Assembly (NCBI GenBank): GCA_026391235.1
Contig: JAPLDV010000678.1
Span: forward strand, 1-5,916
From: Bacteroidia bacterium
GTDB taxonomy: Bacteria; Bacteroidota; Bacteroidia; Bacteroidales; UBA12481
DNA: 5,916 bases
Direction of reading: 5' to 3'
In this document: one piece after another, positions 4,584-5,916 of the stretch
Numbering within the stretch: position 1 is the first letter of the stretch
How the letters are laid out: each line of letters opens with the position of its first letter
Notes under the pieces: generated by a model
The model's database searches: none
Told to the model about the DNA's origin: nothing
What the model saw: only the letters and a program-made list of their open reading frames with translations
Translations under genes and position numbers: made by a program

Positions 4584-5916
4584 ATGAAAAACAAGCAAAA
4601 TGGAAAAGCGTGGTCACCCTGCAAGTACCTTGTAATTGCTTGTTTTTTTCTTACGGTTGGCATCGCTGGCCAGGCACAAAGAACAGCCTCGGTATCCGGC
4701 AATTGGAGTAACACTGCAACATGGGGAGGGGCTGCAGTGCCCACCGCGGCACAAACAGTTACTATTAACAATGGTATAACTGTAACAGTTGATATAGCAG
4801 CGGCCTGTAATACGCTTACAACCGTAAATACTGGTACCTTAACAATTAGCGGAACTAACTCTTTAGCTGTAACTGGTCTGATTACCATGGCCCGGCCTGC
4901 GTCCAATAACACTAACTTTACCATTGCTGTAGGTGCCGGATCGCTTACTGCCGGATCACTTACAATGAGTGCGACTACAACAACCAGGAATGATATTATT
5001 TCCATTTCAACCGGCACGCTTACCATCAGTGGAGCCATTACTACAGGAACAACCGGTTGTCAGTTTATTTTTACCGGTGCGGGGAAAATGAATATCGGCG
5101 GCTCCTTTTCCAACACACCTACATTAACGACATTTTCGGGTTCAACAGTGAACTACACGGCTCTGGGTGTGCAAACGGCACTGGCTACAGCCTATAGCAA
5201 CCTTACACTTTCCGGCTCAGGTGTAAAAACATTCGCTACCACACCAACTGTCAATGGCGTACTTTCCATGGAAGGAACTGCTACAGTTACTGTTACAACA
5301 GGCGTTGTGACCTACGGCACAAATGCAACCCTTCAATACAATACGGCAACCTCCAGAACGGTCACCTCCGAAGAATGGATCAGCCCCTTTGCGGCAACCG
5401 GAGGTGTTATTATTGCCAATACAGGAACGATTACCGCAGATGGTGCCAAAGTCTTCAATGCATCGGTCCCGCTAATTATTAATTCCAATGCGACGCTGGC
5501 TACCAATAACTTTCAGGTGACCTTTGGCGGCAATTTTGTAAATGATGGCATGTTTACTGCCGGTAGCTCTCCAATCGTTATCGCCAATACCATGGCAGCG
5601 CAGAGCATTGACGGTTTTACCACAACAGGAACCGTTTCGATGACCAAAACCGGGGGTACTGCAACTTTTGCAGGCAATGTGAACGGTGGAGCATTTTCGC
5701 TAACTGGCTCCGGAGGAATCCTGAATCTCGGAACCGGATTGACCCATTCAGGTACCACGCTAACGCTCGCAGGAGCCGGACAACCTTCCGGGAGTTGGGG
5801 AGGCCCTACATCAGGGGCAACCTATATCAATTCTACCTACTTTGCCACAGCAACCGGTGTTCTGAATGTTTCCACCTCATCCTGTACCACCGGTTCCTGG
5901 CTTGGCACTAACAGCA
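4584..5916 (+). CDS. Large secreted beta-repeat adhesin-like protein (3' end outside window)
   Basis: The frame starts at the ATG at 4584 and stays open to the window edge, giving 444 visible codons. The signal peptide is MKNKQNGKAW, a hydrophobic core at 15-28 and predicted cleavage GQA|Q after residue 31. The mature protein opens with SGNWSNTATWGGAAVPTA, a motif common at the start of Bacteroidota secreted repeat proteins. It is very rich in Thr, Gly, Ser, Asn and Val, with short strand-turn units such as GTLTISG at 84-90 and 144-150, as expected for a parallel-beta or stacked-sandwich fold. Residues 396-430 (AGAGQPSGSWGG ... YF ... GVLNVS) look like the end of one module, and CTTGSWLGTNS at 434-444 like the start of another. 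Cysteines are sparse. A C-terminal secretion signal (for example T9SS) would lie outside the window. It begins 36 bases after the chaperone stop. A surface adhesin or fibre-associated role is inferred. Confidence 0.85.
   Translation, partial: MKNKQNGKAWSPCKYLVIACFFLTVGIAGQAQRTASVSGNWSNTATWGGAAVPTAAQTVTINNGITVTVDIAAACNTLTTVNTGTLTISGTNSLAVTGLITMARPASNNTNFTIAVGAGSLTAGSLTMSATTTTRNDIISISTGTLTISGAITTGTTGCQFIFTGAGKMNIGGSFSNTPTLTTFSGSTVNYTALGVQTALATAYSNLTLSGSGVKTFATTPTVNGVLSMEGTATVTVTTGVVTYGTNATLQYNTATSRTVTSEEWISPFAATGGVIIANTGTITADGAKVFNASVPLIINSNATLATNNFQVTFGGNFVNDGMFTAGSSPIVIANTMAAQSIDGFTTTGTVSMTKTGGTATFAGNVNGGAFSLTGSGGILNLGTGLTHSGTTLTLAGAGQPSGSWGGPTSGATYINSTYFATATGVLNVSTSSCTTGSWLGTNS

Noticed and set aside
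4550..5038. A 162-codon minus-strand frame that reads like a hydrophobic membrane protein
   Set aside because: It is the antisense of the Thr/Ala/Gly-rich adhesin codons, which turn into Val/Ala/Leu on the other strand. The + strand frame has a signal peptide, a start and known motifs; this one has none.

Overview
The window looks like a chromosomal segment from a member of the Bacteroidota. Three things point there: DUF4402-type secreted proteins next to a PapD-like chaperone, TAnnTTTG elements (the Bacteroidetes -7 promoter consensus) in several intergenic gaps with few Shine-Dalgarno sites, and five exported proteins whose predicted signal peptidase I sites are all followed by Gln. No rRNA, tRNA, CRISPR array, transposase or phage gene was seen.

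Left part (1-1383): the 3' end of a helical-repeat (TPR-like) protein on the + strand converges, with a 6-base stop overlap, on two minus-strand genes. These are a small beta-rich lipoprotein of unknown function and, upstream of it, a NodN/MaoC-like hot-dog hydratase. Neither has an obvious link to what follows.

Middle (1384-1709): a 326-base gene-free stretch. It holds a CCACGGAG-type degenerate repeat element (1431-1500), a 9-bp perfect inverted repeat with a 36-base spacer (1507-1560), a TAnnTTTG box (1582-1589), and a leader whose Shine-Dalgarno sequence can be buried by either of two alternative hairpins formed with the signal-peptide codons of the next gene.

Right part (1710-5916), all on the + strand: three DUF4402 proteins (1710-2228, 2417-2929, 3054-3575), a PapD-like periplasmic chaperone (3654-4547) and the first 444 codons of a large Thr/Gly/Ser-rich beta-repeat surface protein (4584 to beyond the window end). 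DUF4402 genes 1 and 3 are close paralogues, about half identical by hand alignment; gene 2 between them is divergent. A strong hairpin-plus-T-tract terminator follows gene 2, so there are probably two transcription units: genes 1-2, and gene 3 with the chaperone and adhesin.

The main inference is that this is a chaperone-assisted surface-fibre or adhesion locus. The three DUF4402 proteins end in Tyr-Asn (penultimate tyrosine). Two of them have Gly exactly 14 residues from the C-terminus and alternating hydrophobics between, which is the C-terminal signature known from chaperone-usher pilus subunits. The chaperone keeps the Arg of the PapD subunit-anchoring site in an R-x-V-F-E-G context. No usher is present in the window, so the secretion route is open.
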